64,000 nucleotides of DNA from Capillimicrobium parvum (GTDB lineage: Bacteria; Actinomycetota; Thermoleophilia; Solirubrobacterales; Solirubrobacteraceae), in assembly GCF_021172045.1 (NCBI RefSeq), contig NZ_CP087164.1, positions 4,092,001-4,156,000 of the forward strand. The letters run 5' to 3'. The first letter of the stretch is position 1. The number at the start of each line of letters is the position of its first letter. A program made the position numbers and the translations under genes. The notes under the pieces were generated by a model. The model was not told the DNA's origin and made no database searches. It saw nothing but the letters and a program-made list of their open reading frames with translations. This document shows positions 22,485 through 32,516 of this stretch, in pieces.

Positions 22485-24651
22485 GCTCTGGCACCAGCCA
22501 CACGACGCCCAGCGGCGGGAGCGTCAGCTCCGCGGAGTGCCCCTGGTCGTGCCACCGCACCGGCTCGGCGTCGACGCCGCCCATGTTGCCGACGTTGGAC
22601 CCGCCGTACAGGCCGGCGTCGGTGTTCAGCGCCTCCAGCCAGCGCCCGCCCCTGGGCAGGCCGACGCGGTAGCGCTCGCGGGGGACCGGCGACAGGTTGC
22701 AGACGCACACGAGGTGCTCCGTGCCCGGGTTGCCCGCGCGCGCGAACGCGACGACGTTGCGGTCGGCGTCGTTGGGCTCGAGCCAGTAGAAGCCCGACGA
22801 GTCGAAGTCGCGCTCCCACAGCGCCGGCGTGTCGCGGTAGACGTGGTTGAGGTCGCGCACGAGAGCCTGGACGCCGCTGTGGCCGGCGTCCTCGAGCAGG
22901 TGCCAGTCCAGCGACCGCTCGTGGCTCCACTCGCGCTCCTGCGCGAGCTCGCCGCCCATGAACAGGAGCTTCTTGCCGGGGTGCGCCCACATGTACGCGT
23001 ACAGGCTGCGCAGGTTGGCGAGCTGCTGCCAGCGGTCGCCGGGCATCTTCTGAAGCAGCGACCCCTTGCCGTGGACCACCTCGTCGTGGCTGAGCGGCAG
23101 CACGAAGTTCTCGCTGAACGCGTACATCAGGCTGAAGGTCAGCGTGTGGTGGTGGTAGCGGCGGTGGATCGGGTCCCGCTGGAAGTAGGTCAGCGTGTCG
23201 TGCATCCAGCCCATGTTCCACTTGAAGCCGAAGCCCAGGCCGCCGAGGTAGGTCGGCCGCGAGACGCCGGGCCAGGCGGTCGACTCCTCCGCCGCCGTGA
23301 CGATCCCCGGCTCGCGGGCGAACAGCAGCTCGTTGAGCTCCTTGAGGAACTCGACCGCGTCGAGGTCCTCGCGGCCGCCGAACCGGTTCGGGATCCACTC
23401 GCCCGCCTTGCGCGAGTAGTCGAGGTAGAGCATCGAGGCGACGGCGTCCACGCGGATGCCGTCGGCGTGGTACTCGTCGCTCCAGAACAGGGCGTTGGAC
23501 AGCAGGAAGTTGCGGACCTCGTTGCGGCCGAAGTTGAAGACGAGCGTCCCCCAGTCGGGGTGCGCGCCGCGGCGCGGGTCCTCGTGCTCGTAGAGCGCGG
23601 TGCCGTCGAAGCGCGCGAGGCCCCACTCGTCGCGCGGGAAGTGCGCCGGAACCCAGTCGAGGAGCACGCCGATGCCGGCGTCATGGAGGCGGTCGATGAA
23701 CGCCCGGAACTCGTCGGGCGTGCCGAAGCGCGGCGTCGGCGCGTAGTAGCTCGTCACCTGATAGCCCCACGAGCCGCTGAACGGGTGCGCCATCACCGGC
23801 ATGAGCTCGACGTGGGTGAAGCCCATGTCCTTCGCGTAGGCGGCGAGCTCGTCGGCCAGCTCGAGGTAGCTCAGGCAGGAGTCGGGCGCGCGCGGATCGC
23901 GCCGCCAGGAGCCGAGGTGGACCTCGTAGATTGACACCGGCGAGCTCAGCGGCTCGCGGGCCGCCCGCTCGGCCAGCCACGCGTCGTCGCCCCACTCGTG
24001 GCGCGAGCGCGTGACGACCGACGCGGTCGCCGGCGGCATCTCGGCGGCGAAGGCGACCGGGTCGGCCTTCAGCAGCAGCGCACCGGACTGCGCGCGGATC
24101 TCGAACTTGTAGCGCGCGCCCTCGCCGACGCCGGGGACGAACAGCTCCCAGACGCCCGACGAGCCGAGCGAACGCATCGGGTGCAGGCGCCCGTCCCAGG
24201 AGTCGAAGTCGCCGACGACGCTCACCGAGCGCGCGGAGGGCGCCCAGACCGCGAACGCCGTGCCCGCGACGCCGTCGACCTCGGTGACGTGGGCGCCGAG
24301 CCGGTTGTACAGCCGCTCGTGGCGGCCCTCGCCGACGAGGTGCAGGTCGAGCTCGCCGAGCGTCGGCGGGAAGCGGTACGGGTCCTGGATGCGGAACTCG
24401 TTGCCGTCCGGGTAGCGGACGTCGAGCTCGTAGCTCAGCGGCATCTCCGCGTCCTTGACGACGCCCTCGAACACGCCGTCGGGATGGCAGCGCTTGAGCT
24501 TCGTGGTCTGGCCGTCGACCACCGCGCTGACCGCCTCCGCCGCGGGCCGGTAGGCGCGGATCTTCACGCCGTTCTTCGAGGGGTGCGCGCCCAGGATGCT
24601 GTGCGGATCGGCCGTGTCGCGTGCGACGAGGGCGTCGACCTTGGCGCTCAT
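22477..24651 (-). CDS. glgB: 1,4-alpha-glucan branching enzyme
   Basis: 724 aa, normal GlgB length. Two N-terminal beta domains (about 1-110 and 115-220, FAVWAPSARSVSVVGDFDSW), then the GH13 catalytic domain with WVPAHFPRDEWGL, nucleophile Asp in DGIRVDAVASMLYLDYSR, acid Glu in AAEESTAWPGVS and LPLSHDEVVHGKGS. It introduces alpha-1,6 branches into the glucan made by GlgE. The ATG overlaps the maltokinase stop (ATGA). Confidence 0.97.
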   Translation of the reverse strand: MSAKVDALVARDTADPHSILGAHPSKNGVKIRAYRPAAEAVSAVVDGQTTKLKRCHPDGVFEGVVKDAEMPLSYELDVRYPDGNEFRIQDPYRFPPTLGELDLHLVGEGRHERLYNRLGAHVTEVDGVAGTAFAVWAPSARSVSVVGDFDSWDGRLHPMRSLGSSGVWELFVPGVGEGARYKFEIRAQSGALLLKADPVAFAAEMPPATASVVTRSRHEWGDDAWLAERAAREPLSSPVSIYEVHLGSWRRDPRAPDSCLSYLELADELAAYAKDMGFTHVELMPVMAHPFSGSWGYQVTSYYAPTPRFGTPDEFRAFIDRLHDAGIGVLLDWVPAHFPRDEWGLARFDGTALYEHEDPRRGAHPDWGTLVFNFGRNEVRNFLLSNALFWSDEYHADGIRVDAVASMLYLDYSRKAGEWIPNRFGGREDLDAVEFLKELNELLFAREPGIVTAAEESTAWPGVSRPTYLGGLGFGFKWNMGWMHDTLTYFQRDPIHRRYHHHTLTFSLMYAFSENFVLPLSHDEVVHGKGSLLQKMPGDRWQQLANLRSLYAYMWAHPGKKLLFMGGELAQEREWSHERSLDWHLLEDAGHSGVQALVRDLNHVYRDTPALWERDFDSSGFYWLEPNDADRNVVAFARAGNPGTEHLVCVCNLSPVPRERYRVGLPRGGRWLEALNTDAGLYGGSNVGNMGGVDAEPVRWHDQGHSAELTLPPLGVVWLVPERG

Positions 24652-25991
24652 CCGATCGGCTCCTCGAGCAGACGCTCGATCCCGGCAACCGGGATGCTGA
24701 CCCACTGCGGCCGGTTGTCGAGCTCGTAGCGCAGCTCGTAGACCGCCTTCTCGAGCTCGAAGATCCCCAGCAGGCTCTCGATCGCGCGCTGGCCGGCGGG
24801 CAGCAGGCTCATCTCCATGCACTCGAAGTACCCCTCCAGGAAGGTCTCGCGCGCGCGGATCTCCCAATCGGCGGGAACGGCGTTGGAGCGCAGGACCTCG
24901 GAGGCCGAGGCGGCGTAGGCGAACGAGCGCAGCATCCCGGCTACGTCGCGCAGCGGCGAACGCTTGCGGCGGCGCTCGGTCAGCGGCCGCGCCGGCTCGC
25001 CCTCGAAGTCGATGACGACCCAGCGATCGGGCGTCCGCAGCGTCTGGCCGAGGTGCAGATCACCGTGGTGGCGGATCAGCCGGCCGCCGGTCCCGACGTG
25101 GGACATCATCTGCAGGCGGTCGCGGATCTCCTCGCCGCGGCCGGCGATCGGCTCGAGCGCCGGCTCGTCGTCGGGCAGCCGGATGAACAGGCGCTCGATC
25201 TCCTCGTCGATCGTGGCGGTCAGCAGCGACAGGCCCTCCCCGGCCGGCTCCTCCGGCGCGAAGTCGGGATCCGTGAGGTCCGAGCCGAGCACGGCGTGCA
25301 TGCGGCCGATGACCTCGCCGAGCTCGTGCAGCCGGTCGAGGAAGCGCTGAGGGTCGGCGCCGAGCTCGTCGAGCGCGAGCTCCCAGCCGTCGCGTCCGTC
25401 GCTGACGTACTCCTGCGCGATGCCGAGCGTCGCGGTCAGCAGGTCGCCGTGCATCTCGTACCAGCCGGTCAGCGTGGCGATGTTCGGGAACTCGCGGGCG
25501 GAGAGGAAGCGCAGCATCTCGAGCTCGGGGTTCTCCCCCGGCTCCAGGCGCCGGAACGCCTTGAGCACGAACGCGTCGTCGAGGACGACCGACGAGTTCG
25601 ACTGCTCGGCGCCGATCGGGCGCACCGTCGTGCGCTCGGGCAGCGGCGGCGCGTCGGGCAGCCAGTGGAACTCGATCGTGCCCGACGCCGACTCGCAGAC
25701 GGTCTGCTCGCGCAGGAGGTCGGCGAGCACCGCGGCGTGCGGTGGGCTCGTCAGCGCGTCGAGCGCGACGCGGCCGCGCTCGACGCCGAGCACCAGCTGG
25801 TAGAGCTCGTGCGTGCCGGCGTGGAAGCTCGCTTCGAGCAGGCCGATGCCGAACGGGGGGTCCTCGCGCAGCGTGAGGATCTCGGCGACCGTCACCTCGG
25901 CCACGTCGCGGGTCTTCGAGGCGAACCAGCGCTGGGCCGTGAGCCACTCGACGAGCTGCTCGTCGTCGATCATCGCGTCGAGGTCAGTCAT
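24648..25991 (-). CDS. mak: Maltokinase (Mak/Pep2 type)
   Basis: 447 aa. Phosphorylates maltose with ATP to maltose-1-phosphate, the GlgE donor. An N-terminal cap domain ([18 protein letters not shown]) is followed by an aminoglycoside-phosphotransferase-like kinase domain with the catalytic [14 protein letters not shown] and the metal-binding [19 protein letters not shown], diagnostic for Mak. In many actinobacteria the kinase is fused to TreS; here it is a separate gene overlapping the treS stop by 8 bp, consistent with a TreS-Mak complex (known in mycobacteria; inferred here). Confidence 0.93.
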   Translation of the reverse strand: MTDLDAMIDDEQLVEWLTAQRWFASKTRDVAEVTVAEILTLREDPPFGIGLLEASFHAGTHELYQLVLGVERGRVALDALTSPPHAAVLADLLREQTVCESASGTIEFHWLPDAPPLPERTTVRPIGAEQSNSSVVLDDAFVLKAFRRLEPGENPELEMLRFLSAREFPNIATLTGWYEMHGDLLTATLGIAQEYVSDGRDGWELALDELGADPQRFLDRLHELGEVIGRMHAVLGSDLTDPDFAPEEPAGEGLSLLTATIDEEIERLFIRLPDDEPALEPIAGRGEEIRDRLQMMSHVGTGGRLIRHHGDLHLGQTLRTPDRWVVIDFEGEPARPLTERRRKRSPLRDVAGMLRSFAYAASASEVLRSNAVPADWEIRARETFLEGYFECMEMSLLPAGQRAIESLLGIFELEKAVYELRYELDNRPQWVSIPVAGIERLLEEPIG

Positions 25992-27663
25992 CGGCCGCAT
26001 CCTCTTCGTCGGCCTCGAGCGTGAACCAGAAGAACCCGCGCGGCGCGAGCGTGAGCAGGTAGGACAGCTCGCCGATCCGCGGGAACCGGGACAGCCCGAA
26101 CATCTCGACGGGATGGCGGCCGGCGTAGCCGCTGAGGTCGAGCTCGACGGCCTGGGCGCTGCGGGCGACGTTGTGCACGCAGAGCACGACGTCGTCGCGA
26201 AAGGTGCGGATGTGGGCGAAGATCCGCGGGTTCGTGGTCTCGAGGACGTCGAGCGTGCCGAGCCCGAACACGGGGTGCTCCTTGCGCAGCGCGATGAAGC
26301 GCCGCAGCCAGCGCAGCAGCGACGTCGGCGTGCGCAGCTGCGCCTCCACGTTGACCGCCTGGTAGCCGTAGACGGGGTCCATGAGCGGCGGCGCGTAGAG
26401 CTGCGCGAAGTCGGCGCGCGAGAAGCCTCCGTTGCGATCGCCGGTCCATTGCATCGGCGTCCGGACCCCATCGCGGTCGCCCAGATAGACGTTGTCGCCC
26501 ATCGAGATCTCGTCACCGTAGTAGAGGACGGGGCTTCCCGGCAGCGAGAAGAGGATCGCGTGCATGAGCTCGATCTCGTCGCGGCCGTTGTCGAGCAGCG
26601 GCGCCAGGCGCCGGCGGATGCCGAGGTTGGACTTCATCCGCGGGTCCTTCGCGTACTCGTTCCACATGTAGTCGCGATCCTCGTCGCTGACCATCTCGAG
26701 CGTGAGCTCGTCGTGGTTGCGCAGGAACAGCCCCCACTGGCAGTTGTCGGGGATCTCGGGCGTCTGGCGCAGGATCTCGGCGATCGGCGTCGCGTCCTCG
26801 CGGCGCAGGGCCATGAACATCCGGGGCATGACCGGGAACTGGAACGCCATGTGGCACTCGTCGCCGTCGCCGAAGTACTCGACGACGTCCGCCGGCCACT
26901 GGTTGGCCTCGGCCAGCAGCACGGTGTCGGGGTAGGCGGCGTCGATCTCGGCGCGGACGCGCTTGAGGAACGCGTGCGTCGGGGCCAGGTTCTCGCAGTT
27001 CGTGCCCTCCGCCTCGAAGAGGTACGGCACGGCGTCCAGGCGGTAGCCGTCGAGCCCGAGCTCGAGCCAGAAGCGCAGGACGTCGAGCATCGCCTCCTGC
27101 ACCTCGACGTTCTCGAAGTTCAGGTCGGGCTGGTGGTTGTAGAAGCGGTGCCAGTAGTAGGCCTGGGCGACGTCGTCCCACGACCAGTTCGACGTCTCGG
27201 TGTCGATGAAGATGATCCGTGCGTCGGTGTAGCGGTCGTGCGTGTCCGACCAGACGTACCAGTCGCGCGCCGGCGAGCCCGGGGGCGCGTGGCGAGCGCG
27301 CCGGAACCACGGGTGGTCGGTCGACGTGTGGTTCATGACCATGTCGACGATGACGCGGATGCCGCGCTCGTGGGCGTCGCTGACCAGGTCGCGGAACTCG
27401 TCGACCGTGCCGTAGACCGGGTCGATGTTCGTGAAGTCCGCGACGTCGTAGCCGCCGTCGCGCAGCGGCGACGGGTAGAATGGCATGATCCAGATGCAGT
27501 CGACGCCGAGCCACTGCAGGTAGTCGAGCTTCTCGCGCAGGCCGACGATGTCGCCGTGGCCGTCGCCGTTGCCGTCGTGGAACCCGCGCATGAGCACCTG
27601 GTAGAAGACCGCGGTCTTGAACCAGAGCGGGTTGGCCTCGAACCACTGCTGGGCGGGGTTCAT
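25984..27663 (-). CDS. treS: Trehalose synthase (maltose alpha-D-glucosyltransferase)
   Basis: 559 aa. Interconverts trehalose and maltose. GH13 motifs: N-terminal [35 protein letters not shown], nucleophile Asp in [18 protein letters not shown], acid Glu in [12 protein letters not shown] and [13 protein letters not shown]. The TreS-specific subdomain is present. The ATG lies in an ATGA overlap with the glgE stop. With mak and glgE it forms the trehalose-to-glucan branch. Confidence 0.96.
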   Translation of the reverse strand: MNPAQQWFEANPLWFKTAVFYQVLMRGFHDGNGDGHGDIVGLREKLDYLQWLGVDCIWIMPFYPSPLRDGGYDVADFTNIDPVYGTVDEFRDLVSDAHERGIRVIVDMVMNHTSTDHPWFRRARHAPPGSPARDWYVWSDTHDRYTDARIIFIDTETSNWSWDDVAQAYYWHRFYNHQPDLNFENVEVQEAMLDVLRFWLELGLDGYRLDAVPYLFEAEGTNCENLAPTHAFLKRVRAEIDAAYPDTVLLAEANQWPADVVEYFGDGDECHMAFQFPVMPRMFMALRREDATPIAEILRQTPEIPDNCQWGLFLRNHDELTLEMVSDEDRDYMWNEYAKDPRMKSNLGIRRRLAPLLDNGRDEIELMHAILFSLPGSPVLYYGDEISMGDNVYLGDRDGVRTPMQWTGDRNGGFSRADFAQLYAPPLMDPVYGYQAVNVEAQLRTPTSLLRWLRRFIALRKEHPVFGLGTLDVLETTNPRIFAHIRTFRDDVVLCVHNVARSAQAVELDLSGYAGRHPVEMFGLSRFPRIGELSYLLTLAPRGFFWFTLEADEEDAADD

Positions 27664-29600
27664 CGCGGGACCGTCGTGAGGACGTGGGCGGCGCGGTACG
27701 GCGGATGCAGGCGCACGAAGTTGCGCCCGATCTGCCAGTCGAAGCGCTCGCCGCCCAGCAGGTCGACGACCGGGAAGACGGGCGGCAGGCCGAGCTCGTA
27801 CGGGATGACGGCGACGCCCTCCTGCGGGTTGTGCGGGTCGATGTTGACGACGCAGATCACGACGTCGTCGGAGTGGCGCTTGGCGTAGGCGATGAGCGCG
27901 TCGTTCTCGGTCTCCAGGAACGTGACGTTGCCGAGGTGCTGGAGCGCCGGGTGGTCGCGGCGGATCTCGTTCAGGCGGCCGACGAGGGGCAGCAGCGGCC
28001 CGTCGAGCCGGCGGTCCTTGATCTCGTACTTCTCGGAGTCGAGGTACTCCTCGCTGCCGGGTCGCACCGGCACGTTCTCGAAGTGCTCGAAGCCCGAGTA
28101 GATGCCGTACGTCGGCGAGAGGGTCGCCGCGAGGATGAGCCGCGGGGCGAACGCGGGCGGCCCGCCGTGCTGCAGGTACTCGGTGAGGATGTCCGGCGTG
28201 TTGACGAAGAAGTTCGGCCGGTAGTAGTCCTGCATGCCCGAGTGCGCCAGCTCGTTGACGTACTCGGTGAGCTCCCAGCGCGAGTTCTTCCAGGTGAAGT
28301 ACGTGTACGACTGGCTGAAGCCGACCTTCGCGAGCGTGCGCATCATCGCGCGGCGGGTGAAGGCCTCGGCCAGGAAGATCGTGTCGGGCTGCACGGCGCG
28401 GACCTCGCCGATGAGCCACTCCCAGAACGGCAGCGGCTTCGTGTGCGGGTTGTCGACGCGGAAGGCCCGCACCCCGTGGTCGACCCAGTGCATGACGACG
28501 TCGCGCAGCGCGTCCCACAGGGCCTCCCAGTCGGGCGTGTCCCAGTTGACGTTGTAGATGTCCTGGTAGCGCTTGGGTGGGTTCTCGGCGTACTTCAGCG
28601 TGCCGTCGGGGCGGCGGTGAAACCACTCCGGGTGCTCCTTGAGCCAGGGGTGGTCGGGCGAGCACTGGATCGCGAAGTCCAGCGCGATGTCGATGCCGTG
28701 CTCCCGCGCCGTCGCGACCATCGCGTCGAAGTCCTCGATCGTTCCGAGGTCGGGGTGGATCGCGTCGTGCCCGCCCTCCGCGGAGCCGATCGCCCACGGG
28801 CTGCCCGGGTCGTCGGGGCCGGCCTGCAGCGCGTTGTTGCGGCCCTTGCGGTTCGTCGTGCCGATCGGGTGGATCGGCGGGAGGTAGAGGACGTCGAACC
28901 CGAGCTCGGCGAGCTGCGGGATCGCTTCCTGGACGCCGCGCAGCCCGCCCCAGGAGCGCGGGAAGAGCTCGTACCAGGCACCGAAGCGGGCGCGCGGCCG
29001 GTCGACGTCGACGATGAGGGGCGCGTCGAGCACGCTCGCGCCGGTGCGGTCCGGGTAGCGCTCGGTGAGCGCCAGCAGCTCCGGGTCCAGCGCGGCGTCG
29101 ACGGTGAGGTGGTCGGCCGCCGCGGTCAGGCGGTCGGCGTCGGCGCCGTGGCCGGCGCGGACGGCGGCGTCGCGCAGCAGGACCGCGCCCTCCGACAGCT
29201 CGCCGGAGAACTCATCCTGGCCGGCCGCGACCTTGCGCTCGATCTCCGAGTGCCAGGTGGCGTAGGCGTCGGTCCACGTCTGCACCGACCACGTCCAGCG
29301 CCCCTGCGCCGTCACGCGGAAGGAGCCCTGCCAGCGGTCGCCGTCGACGTGGGCGTCGATGCGCCGCATCGGCGCCTCGTGCCACTCCTCGGAGCCCGGC
29401 GCCCGGTACCGGGCGACCGCGCGCAGGATGTCGTGGCCGTCCTTGAAGATCGTGGCGAACACGTCGACGGTGTCGCCGACGCACGCCTTCGCCGGATAGC
29501 GGCCGCAGTCGACCCTGGGCGCGGGCTCCTCGATCTGGATGCGTGGGGGTGGCTGGTCGGGGGAACTCGGCACCAAGTGCTCGTACTTCCGTCTTCGCAC
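27660..29600 (-). CDS. glgE: Maltose-1-phosphate maltosyltransferase
   Basis: 646 aa. GlgE extends alpha-1,4-glucan by maltosyl units from maltose-1-phosphate. N-terminal domain ([20 protein letters not shown]), helical insertion, then the GH13 barrel: [32 protein letters not shown], nucleophile Asp in [17 protein letters not shown], acid Glu in [28 protein letters not shown]. First gene of the seven-gene operon. The GTG at 29600 has AGGA 4 nt upstream; GTG at 29573 is an alternative. Only 18 bp separate it from the divergent malQ start, so its promoter must lie inside malQ. Confidence 0.95.
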   Translation of the reverse strand: MRRRKYEHLVPSSPDQPPPRIQIEEPAPRVDCGRYPAKACVGDTVDVFATIFKDGHDILRAVARYRAPGSEEWHEAPMRRIDAHVDGDRWQGSFRVTAQGRWTWSVQTWTDAYATWHSEIERKVAAGQDEFSGELSEGAVLLRDAAVRAGHGADADRLTAAADHLTVDAALDPELLALTERYPDRTGASVLDAPLIVDVDRPRARFGAWYELFPRSWGGLRGVQEAIPQLAELGFDVLYLPPIHPIGTTNRKGRNNALQAGPDDPGSPWAIGSAEGGHDAIHPDLGTIEDFDAMVATAREHGIDIALDFAIQCSPDHPWLKEHPEWFHRRPDGTLKYAENPPKRYQDIYNVNWDTPDWEALWDALRDVVMHWVDHGVRAFRVDNPHTKPLPFWEWLIGEVRAVQPDTIFLAEAFTRRAMMRTLAKVGFSQSYTYFTWKNSRWELTEYVNELAHSGMQDYYRPNFFVNTPDILTEYLQHGGPPAFAPRLILAATLSPTYGIYSGFEHFENVPVRPGSEEYLDSEKYEIKDRRLDGPLLPLVGRLNEIRRDHPALQHLGNVTFLETENDALIAYAKRHSDDVVICVVNIDPHNPQEGVAVIPYELGLPPVFPVVDLLGGERFDWQIGRNFVRLHPPYRAAHVLTTVPR

Positions 29601-29606
29601 GATTCC

Positions 29607-29612
29607 TAACCT
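29607..29612 (+). promoter_or_regulatory. -10 box of malQ, leaderless arrangement
   Basis: TAACCT on the plus strand, ending exactly 6 nt before the malQ GTG. Transcription would start at the start codon. It lies inside the 18-bp gap between the divergent glgE and malQ starts; no Shine-Dalgarno precedes malQ. Confidence 0.5.
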
Positions 29613-29618
29613 CGTCTC

Positions 29619-30848
29619 GTGAATCTCCCGAGAACGAGCGGCGTCCAGCTGCATCTGACGTCGCTGCCCGAAGGCCGGCTCGGTGATGGTGCCTACCGCT
29701 TCGTCGACTGGCTGCACGATGCGGGCCAGACGTGGTGGCAGATGCTGCCTCTCGGTCCGCCGGACCGGGCCCGTTCACCGTACAAGGCGAGCTCGGCCTT
29801 CGCGAACTGGCGTGGGCTGCTCGCCGATCCGCGGGCGAGGGTGTCGCTCGACGAGGAGGATGCGTTCCGCACGCGCGAGGCGTTCTGGATCGACGGCTGG
29901 GCCGCGGTGGCCGGCGGGCGGCGGGCCGTCCTCGACCAGGTGCGCTTCGAGCGCGAGTGGACCGCGCTGCGGGCCTACGCGACCTCGGCGGGCGTGCGGC
30001 TCATCGGCGACGTGCCGATCTACGTCGCGCCGGGCGGGGCGGACCAGCGCACGTGGCCGTGGCTCTTCCAGGAGGGCGTGCAGGCCGGGGTTCCGCCCGA
30101 CGCCTACAGCGACACGGGACAGCTCTGGGGCAACCCGCTCTACGACTGGCCGCGGCTGCGGCGCACCGGCTACCGCTGGTGGGTCGAGCGGCTGCGGCGG
30201 ACGTTCGGCCACTTCGACCTCGCCCGCCTGGACCACTTCCGCGGCCTGGTCGCCTACTGGTCGGTACCGGCGGGCGCCCGCGACGCCCGGGGCGGCCGGT
30301 GGCGGCGCGGGCCGGGCCGCGCCGTGCTCGACGCCGCGCGCTCCGAGCTGGGCCGGCTGCCCCTCATCGCGGAGGACCTCGGGATCATCACGCCGGCGGT
30401 CGAGCGGCTGCGCGACTCGCTCGCCCTGCCCGGCATGCTGGTCCTGCAGTTCGGCTTCGACCCCGAGGACCCCCTCGGCCCACACCGGATGGAGAACCAC
30501 CGCAGGCGCGCGATCGTCTACACGGCGACGCACGACAGCGACACGCTGCGCGGCTGGTACGAGACGCTGCCCGGCGAGATCCGCCGCGACGTCGACGCGG
30601 CGACGGCGACGGCGGGGTTCGACGACCGCGAGCCGTGGTGGCGGCTCGTGCGGTTGTGCGCGTCCTCGCCGGCGCAGGTGTCGATGGTGCAGGCCCAGGA
30701 CGTGCTCGGGCTCGGCTCCGAGGGGCGGATGAACGTCCCGGGGCGCGCGACCGGGTCGTGGCGCTGGCGGATGGCCGCCGGCGCGCTGACGCCCGCGCTG
30801 GGGCGGCGGCTGCGCGAGGTCGGCGAGGAGGCGGGCCGGCTGCCGTGA
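29619..30848 (+). CDS. malQ: 4-alpha-glucanotransferase (amylomaltase), compact form
   Basis: 409 aa, about 100 shorter than typical MalQ, mainly because the region between the SPYKASSAFANWRGLLADPR block and the GVRLIGDVPIYVAPGGAD block is condensed. GH77 catalytic residues are kept: Asp in FDLARLDHFRGLVAYW, Glu in PLIAEDLGIITPAVERLRD and Asp in TATHDSDTLRGW. It transfers glucan segments between acceptors, supplying chains to the TreYZ/GlgE circuit. The GTG start is immediately behind a -10 box. The SGNH hydrolase follows with a GTGA overlap. Confidence 0.92.
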   Translation: MNLPRTSGVQLHLTSLPEGRLGDGAYRFVDWLHDAGQTWWQMLPLGPPDRARSPYKASSAFANWRGLLADPRARVSLDEEDAFRTREAFWIDGWAAVAGGRRAVLDQVRFEREWTALRAYATSAGVRLIGDVPIYVAPGGADQRTWPWLFQEGVQAGVPPDAYSDTGQLWGNPLYDWPRLRRTGYRWWVERLRRTFGHFDLARLDHFRGLVAYWSVPAGARDARGGRWRRGPGRAVLDAARSELGRLPLIAEDLGIITPAVERLRDSLALPGMLVLQFGFDPEDPLGPHRMENHRRRAIVYTATHDSDTLRGWYETLPGEIRRDVDAATATAGFDDREPWWRLVRLCASSPAQVSMVQAQDVLGLGSEGRMNVPGRATGSWRWRMAAGALTPALGRRLREVGEEAGRLP

Positions 30849-31510
30849 CGCGGCCCGGGCTGGTCGCGCTCGGCGACTCGATCACCGACGGCGACGTGGC
30901 GCCGATGCTCGGCGTGCGCGCGTGGTCGTGGGCGCAGTGGCTGGCCACCGCGCTCGGGCTGTCCTACACGGGCCTCGCCGCGCCGGGCGCTCGCGTGCCG
31001 GACCTGCTGGCCGCGCAGGTGCCGGCGCTCGACGGGCCCTACGAGGTCGGGTGCCTGTGGATCGGCGTCAACGACGTGCGCGGGGCGGACTTCGACGCCG
31101 CGGCGTACGCGGAGGGCCTCGCGGCCGCCGCCGGCGCGGTCGCCGGCGTGTGCGCGCGGGTGGTGATGCCGACGATCCCGCTCGACCTCGGGCGTCCCCG
31201 GGCCGGGCCGGTGAAGGTGCTGGCGGCCAACGACGCGATCGCCCGGGAGGCGCGCCGGGTGGGCGCGGCGCTCGTGGGGCTGGCCGGCCTGCGCGGGTGG
31301 AAGGTCGTGCTCCCGGACGCGGTGCACCTCACGGCGCTCGGCGAGCTGGCGGTCGCCGACCGCGCGGCGCGGGCGCTGGGCGCGGACGTGCTGCCGTCGT
31401 CGCTGTGCTCGGCCGACCGCTCCGCCCTCGGTGCGGCGCGCTACGCGGTGACGCGCCACGCCGCGGCGGTGGGGCGCGACTGGGCGCGGCGCCTGCGCGA
31501 GCGGACCTGA
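30845..31510 (+). CDS. SGNH/GDSL-type hydrolase
   Basis: 221 aa. Block I LVALGDSITDGD carries the nucleophile Ser, block III GVNDVRGADF the Asn, and block V DAVHLTALGE the Asp and His, so the catalytic set is complete. No signal peptide, so it is probably cytoplasmic. GTG start overlapping the malQ stop. Likely an esterase or deacylase; substrate unknown, though coupling to malQ suggests acylated sugars (inference). Confidence 0.85.
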   Translation: MTRPGLVALGDSITDGDVAPMLGVRAWSWAQWLATALGLSYTGLAAPGARVPDLLAAQVPALDGPYEVGCLWIGVNDVRGADFDAAAYAEGLAAAAGAVAGVCARVVMPTIPLDLGRPRAGPVKVLAANDAIAREARRVGAALVGLAGLRGWKVVLPDAVHLTALGELAVADRAARALGADVLPSSLCSADRSALGAARYAVTRHAAAVGRDWARRLRERT

Positions 31511-31531
31511 GCTCCGCCGGACCGCTTCCAC

Positions 31532-31582
31532 CGACGTGCGTCAGTTTTGTCCCGAGGGGTGGGCAGAAGGTGACGCACGTCG
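31532..31582. repeat. Long inverted repeat between SGNH hydrolase and NAT genes
   Basis: Perfect 12-bp arms CGACGTGCGTCA (31532-31543) and TGACGCACGTCG (31571-31582) around a 27-bp centre that itself begins TTTTGTCCC and ends GGGCAGAA, giving partial further pairing. It could be a terminator for malQ-SGNH, an operator, or a dispersed palindromic element. There is no T run after the right arm. Confidence 0.6.
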
Positions 31583-31632
31583 CGCCCCGCTCGCCCCGGG
31601 ACGGGCTCGCGGCTCGATACCGTGCCTCCCGC

Positions 31633-32511
31633 ATGCCCGACCTCGACGCACTCCTGGACCGCATCGGCCTCGACTCGGCGCCGCCGCCCACGCTCGCCGG
31701 CCTTGACGCGCTGCAGCGCGCGTTCGTCGCGCGCGTGCCGTTCGAAGATCTGGCGATCCACCTCGGCGAGACCGAGCCGCTCGACCTCGACCGCGTGCAG
31801 GAGCGCGTGCTCGCCGGCGGGCGCGGCGGGTACTGCTTCGAGCTCAACGGGCTGTTCGCGTGGATGGCCGAGCAGCTCGGGTTCGGCGTGCAGCGGCGGG
31901 AGTCGGTGGTCGGCCCGCGCGACGTGCCCTCGCCCACGAACCACCTCGGGCTCGTCGTCACGCCGCAGGACGCCGGGCCGCGCCTCGCCGAGGTCGGGTT
32001 CGGCCAGGGGCCGCTGCAGACGCTCCCGCTCGCGGAGGGCCGCCACACGCTGGCGGGGTCGAGCTTCAGCTGGAGCCTCGCACAGGAGGACGACGGCGGC
32101 TGGTGGTGGACGTTCGACGAGCACGTCGCCGTGCCCGGCATCCGGATCGGCGCCGGCGCCGTCGGCTACGACGCCTTCGCGCCGCACCACGAGCGGGTGT
32201 CGACCTCTCCGGAGTCGCGCTTCGTCCAGACCCTCGTCGTCCAGCGCCCGTCCGCCGACCGGTTCGTCTCGCTGCGGGCGCGCACCGTCGCGGTCGACGG
32301 GCCCGGCCATCGCGATCGGCGCCTCGTCGCCGGCGCGGACGACCTCGCCGAGGTGCTCGACGCGACGTTCGGCATCGACCCCGACGTCCTCGGCCCGGCG
32401 CGCATCGAGCGGCTGTGGGAGCGCGCGGCCGCCCAGCACGAGGCGTGGGAGCGCGCGGCCGCCCAGCACGAGGCGTGGGAGCGCACGGCCGCGGCCTCCG
32501 CCGGCGCCTGA
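31633..32511 (+). CDS. nat: Arylamine N-acetyltransferase
   Basis: 292 aa. NATs move acetyl from acetyl-CoA to arylamines or hydrazines through a Cys thioester. The nucleophile is Cys68 in GGRGGYCFELNGLF and the His is His104 in SPTNHLGLVV. The third residue, normally Asp in a D-V-G-F-G motif, is Glu120 (LAEVGFGQGPLQTLPL). The C terminus ends with a repeated AAAQHEAWER segment caused by a 30-bp tandem duplication. ATG start with TACCGT 9 nt upstream. It is 5 bp ahead of a hexapeptide acyltransferase gene. Confidence 0.92.
   Translation: MPDLDALLDRIGLDSAPPPTLAGLDALQRAFVARVPFEDLAIHLGETEPLDLDRVQERVLAGGRGGYCFELNGLFAWMAEQLGFGVQRRESVVGPRDVPSPTNHLGLVVTPQDAGPRLAEVGFGQGPLQTLPLAEGRHTLAGSSFSWSLAQEDDGGWWWTFDEHVAVPGIRIGAGAVGYDAFAPHHERVSTSPESRFVQTLVVQRPSADRFVSLRARTVAVDGPGHRDRRLVAGADDLAEVLDATFGIDPDVLGPARIERLWERAAAQHEAWERAAAQHEAWERTAAASAGA
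32416..32487 (+). repeat. 30-bp tandem repeat in the 3' end of nat
   Basis: Two identical 30-bp units (32416-32445 and 32446-32475) plus a partial third, encoding WERAAAQHEA twice and then WER. In-frame expansion of a helical tail; probably variable between strains. Confidence 0.85.
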
Positions 32512-32516
32512 CGACC

